From: Phlebopus portentosus
Lineage: Eukaryota > Basidiomycota > Agaricomycetes > Boletales > Boletinellaceae
Assembly: GCA_037892935.1 (NCBI GenBank)
Contig: JAYXKI010000008.1
Span: 744,001 to 808,000, forward strand
DNA length: 64,000 bases
Direction: 5' to 3'
Shown here: positions 61,086-64,000 of the stretch, piece by piece
How the letters are laid out: each line of letters begins with the position of its first letter
Position numbering within the stretch: the first letter of the stretch is position 1
The notes under the pieces: model-generated
Told to the model about the DNA's origin: nothing
What the model saw: only the letters and a program-made list of their open reading frames with translations
Database searches by the model: none
Position numbers and translations under genes: made by a program

Positions 61086-61772
61086 GAGCGAGAAAGAAAA
61101 CGTTCGTGATACCGTAAAGACGGGCAGCATGAAGAGGGTTTTGATTGCGCAGATAAGCAGGCTTGGAGGCAAAGTACTTGTGCGAAGTTCGTACTAGTAG
61201 GGAAGTTAATTGGCGAAGTTGGGTGGAGTTACGGAATAACTCAAGGATGATTCTAGGATAGAATAGATCCAGGAAAGGCAAAGGCGAATCGAAGATCATG
61301 CGATAGGGAATAGGTTTGCTTTGAATTGCAACAAGTGCCGAGCACGAGCAGCGTCTGTGGTTCGGAGAAAGCACCATGCCGTATAGTATCCCATTCACAC
61401 CAACCTCACTGGAGTAGCAGCTTCCATTCCGCCCCTTTTTCTCGAGTATTTCTCAGTAAATCAATTTTCTTTGGTAAACTGTGTAAGATGGAGGCTAGAG
61501 CGATGGAGTCGAAATCGAAGTCGGTTGGGTTGGGAACTTGAAATTGATGATACCACGGATTGTTTATGTAATACTATTGGTAAAAGACTGCCATTTTCGA
61601 TGCTCAGGCACGTCTCTCAGATTTGATTGGAAGAAGCCTTCAACGAGCCGTCACGGTCTGATTTCTCTCCAGGATATGCTACTAATTATACTGAGTATCT
61701 CCTGTACAATGCTTCGGAATTGGATATAATTTGAAAACGTCTCGACCCCAAGTCGAAAAGACTACTGTCGAG
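61086..61772. other. Spacer CYP-7 / CYP-8
   Basis: No gene recognised. Confidence 0.5.
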
Positions 61773-63640
61773 TCACTTTGCGAACGAAGCGGCTTGGTAA
61801 ATCGCAGCGACTGCCTCTTCCGAGCGAGGTGTAATCTTGCACTTGAAAGGCTTTGGATGTCTAACAGCCAATTTGAACATGGTTGAATCCGCACCTGCCT
61901 TGGAATCACTTGCCTTACGATATTTGAAGTGTAGTCTTCAACCGGAGTGATCGGAACACCGTTCTCATCTAGGGCCTTTTCGATGTTGAAAACAGCAAGG
62001 ATAGATGCGATGCCAATGAAAACCTAATATAGTAGTCACGATTCGTCCTGTCGGCACATTACTGCAAGGAGAATACTCACGGAGTTTTCCGCGAAGAACC
62101 TTCCCGGGCAAACTCTAGGAAAACGGGATTGAACAACTGTAGAAGAGTAGGTAGAGTCAGACCTACCGTCTACCAAACCCAAATGCTACCTTGTTGGGAT
62201 CCAAAGGACACTCTTTTCCGGGCGAGGGTAACCATCTGTCCGGAATGAACTTTTCTGGCTCCAGGTATCTCTTCGGATCCCTAAGTATAGCCCTGCGTAG
62301 TCCAATGAGTCGTTACAAGTTGATCATTTCGGTAAGACCAGCTTCGTACTTACCACGAGTTGGGATAGACGGCAGTACCAGCAGGTATGAAATAGCCGTT
62401 GTAGATATCGTCTTTCTCGACCAGGTGAGCAACAGCTTCAGGGAAAGAATATAGTCAATGCTCAGTAGTACACGTTGCGTAAATGAGACGTACCGAGAGG
62501 TGCTACCGTCTGCCATCTATACATGAACGAATACGCTCAGCTAGTCCAAACGACTTCATGATTTGTGAATCGACATTACCTCAGACATTCGTAATAAATA
62601 GCTTCAATGTACGGAAGTTTGGACCTGTCGTCGAATGTTGGAAGATTGCCCTTTCCCATTACCCTATCAAGCTCGTCCTGTCCTTTTCTCATGGCATCTG
62701 GATAGAGAACCATGGCTAGCAGAAATGTAAGCAACATGGATACAGTCTATGAGATAAACCTGCGTCAAAGACAATAGGAGAAAAGTTAGGGGGATTGTGA
62801 CTGACCGTATCTCCACCACCTAAACAAATTTGTGAGGGGTGAGGCCGGATCATATACATACTTTGCATATTTATCAGAACTGACCCGCATAAGCTATGCC
62901 AACCGCTTTCGCTATTATCTCTTCATGTTGCACGTTTCCATTCTCGTCAGCTTGGGATTCCAGGAGCTTGCTCGTCATCGAAGGCTCGGCAGTTCCGTCT
63001 GCCTATAAGCGAGTGATGATACTTTGATCTATTTCTTTCAGATCTTGGAAGTGTACATACAATCATGGCCTTCGCTTTGTCGAAAGGTTCATGGTACATA
63101 GCAGTCGACAGTTTATGGCCTTCCTCCGCTATCTGGTGGAATGTTGTCCCCGGAAACCATGCAGGAAGATGCCGAACTTGATATGCAAAGTGTCAGCATC
63201 TAATACTGTCGTCAAATATGCGGAACTCACGGGCCGGTAGAGCATTGACAAGGTAGAACGTAAGTGCATTCGTGAAAGCTTCTACGCCTCGACCAACCAG
63301 CGCCACGTAAGGATCATCCTCGATGACTGTCAATAATATTGGGGTGGTTTCTACAACCCACGGATCCGGAAAACTTACTTTGGTAGCCATACGCAACCTT
63401 TATAATGGCTTCGGCGGCAGTGCTATTCTGCGTTGAGTTCATACGGCAAAAAGTATTTCAGCAAAGTCTGCTCACTATTGAATGTGACCATGAAAATCGT
63501 CTGGTCTTTGCAGAAGTTTCAGCAATAAGCTGTGTGTCGACTGTGTCTGTACATTGTAGTAGTCCTTGGAAACAGGCCTCTGGAAGAACATATTGAGATA
63601 TTCACCGCGTTCATAGAGTTTCTCTATTAGGTGTATCCAG
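61773..63640 (-). pseudogene. Cytochrome P450, CYP-8, lacking its 5' exons
   Basis: The C-terminal three quarters are well kept: YYNVQTQSTHSLLLKLLQRP, AAEAIIKVAYGYQ, FYLVNALPA/VRHLPAWFPGTTF, I-helix AGGGDT, MLLTFLLAMVLYPDAMRKGQ, ExxR YIEAIYYECLRW, YNGYFIPAGTAVYPNSW, FIPDRWLPSPGKECP, haem FGFGRRVCPGRFFAENS, C-terminus ITPRSEEAVAAIYQAASFAK with stop at 61773. Upstream of 63640 the frame degrades: a stretch reading SWIHLIEKLYERGEYLNMFF lacks the PYGE segment of its siblings, and the exons for the membrane anchor, the proline-rich hinge and SYEAA...SSRP are absent. The next 360 bases are AT-rich and unrelated. A membrane-bound P450 cannot be made from this; it is a 5'-truncated copy. Confidence 0.8.
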
Positions 63641-64000
63641 CTCAAAAATCGTCTTCCCACGTTATCTAGACAAGCTAAATACAGATCGTCTTTACATTTG
63701 ATTGATCCAGATTTATATGTCACACTCCTCATATTAAATTATGTCTAATCCCAGAAGATATTGCAAAAGCTAAGTGATTAAGTATTGTCTTCATCTGGAT
63801 CTAAGTATTGTGAGAGAACTTCGTGTGACCTTGCATTATGTGATATTACCATTAATATTTTGACCTGACATTGGGTATGTCAAGAAGTCCAAATGAATCT
63901 GGTAGTACATATTGTAAGGGGATCTAAGACATCTCATAAACCAAATGTTAAGGCATCTAATCAACCTGGAGTCATGTAGTATGGACATTGAAGATTTATT
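63641..64000. other. AT-rich sequence replacing the CYP-8 5' end
   Basis: Low-GC sequence without long frames, joined abruptly to CYP-8. Short repeats such as TAAGTATTGT occur twice (63780-63810). It could be the edge of a transposable element or a decayed region; no terminal repeat can be defined within the window. Confidence 0.35.

Noticed and set aside
35437..63640. P450 array as a secondary-metabolite biosynthetic cluster
   Set aside because: No PKS, NRPS, terpene synthase, transporter or cluster regulator among the P450s; UPF3 and tRNA-Glu are unrelated.

Overview
The window is nuclear DNA from a filamentous basidiomycete, most likely a wood- or litter-decaying agaricomycete. Genes are broken by many short (about 50-100 bp) GT-AG introns. 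The core genes are eukaryotic (MCM4, SEC11, EMC2, UPF3, PPX1, RCF1, ISD11, FOL1), two tRNA genes carry short introns, and there is a secreted class II haem peroxidase and a large cytochrome P450 array. Species-level placement is not possible from sequence alone.

Layout. 1-12 kb: 3' part of a folate-synthesis gene (FOL1, minus), a TKL-like protein kinase (plus), a putative nuclear protein (minus), a Clp1-like protein with a CA-repeat intron (plus) and a 961-residue coiled-coil protein (minus). 12-17.5 kb: intron-containing tRNA-Gln, a secreted Ser/Gly-rich protein, a predicted tail-anchored protein, ISD11 and SEC11. 18-19.4 kb: a class II peroxidase that lacks the exposed catalytic Trp and one of the three acidic Mn ligands. 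20-29 kb: an orphan membrane-spanning exon, PPX1, RCF1, EMC2 and MCM4. 29-34 kb: a small unknown protein, a MoCF/CinA-like molybdopterin-binding protein and a bHLH transcription factor.

35.4-63.7 kb: eight cytochrome P450 paralogues in 28 kb. CYP-1 to CYP-4 are on the plus strand and CYP-5 to CYP-8 on the minus strand, so the two arms point at each other and meet at about 51.1-51.8 kb. An intron-containing tRNA-Glu and the NMD gene UPF3 sit inside the plus arm. CYP-1, 2, 4, 6 and 7 read through cleanly after splicing. CYP-3 has one frame break, CYP-5 has a frame break plus a nonsense codon, and CYP-8 lacks its membrane anchor and N-terminal exons. This is the pattern of a birth-and-death tandem family.

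How the genes relate. Most neighbours are unrelated housekeeping genes. The peroxidase and the P450 array fit extracellular oxidation of lignin-like aromatics and intracellular processing of the products or of secondary metabolites, but no scaffold enzyme (PKS, NRPS, terpene synthase) is present, so a biosynthetic cluster is not supported.

A recurrent anomaly is single-base frame breaks in or beside short homopolymers (PPX1 twice, the bHLH gene, CYP-3, CYP-5 and possibly the kinase). These may be uncorrected assembly deletions or real lesions; the sequence alone cannot decide. Exon edges were read by eye from GT/AG sites, frame and family conservation.
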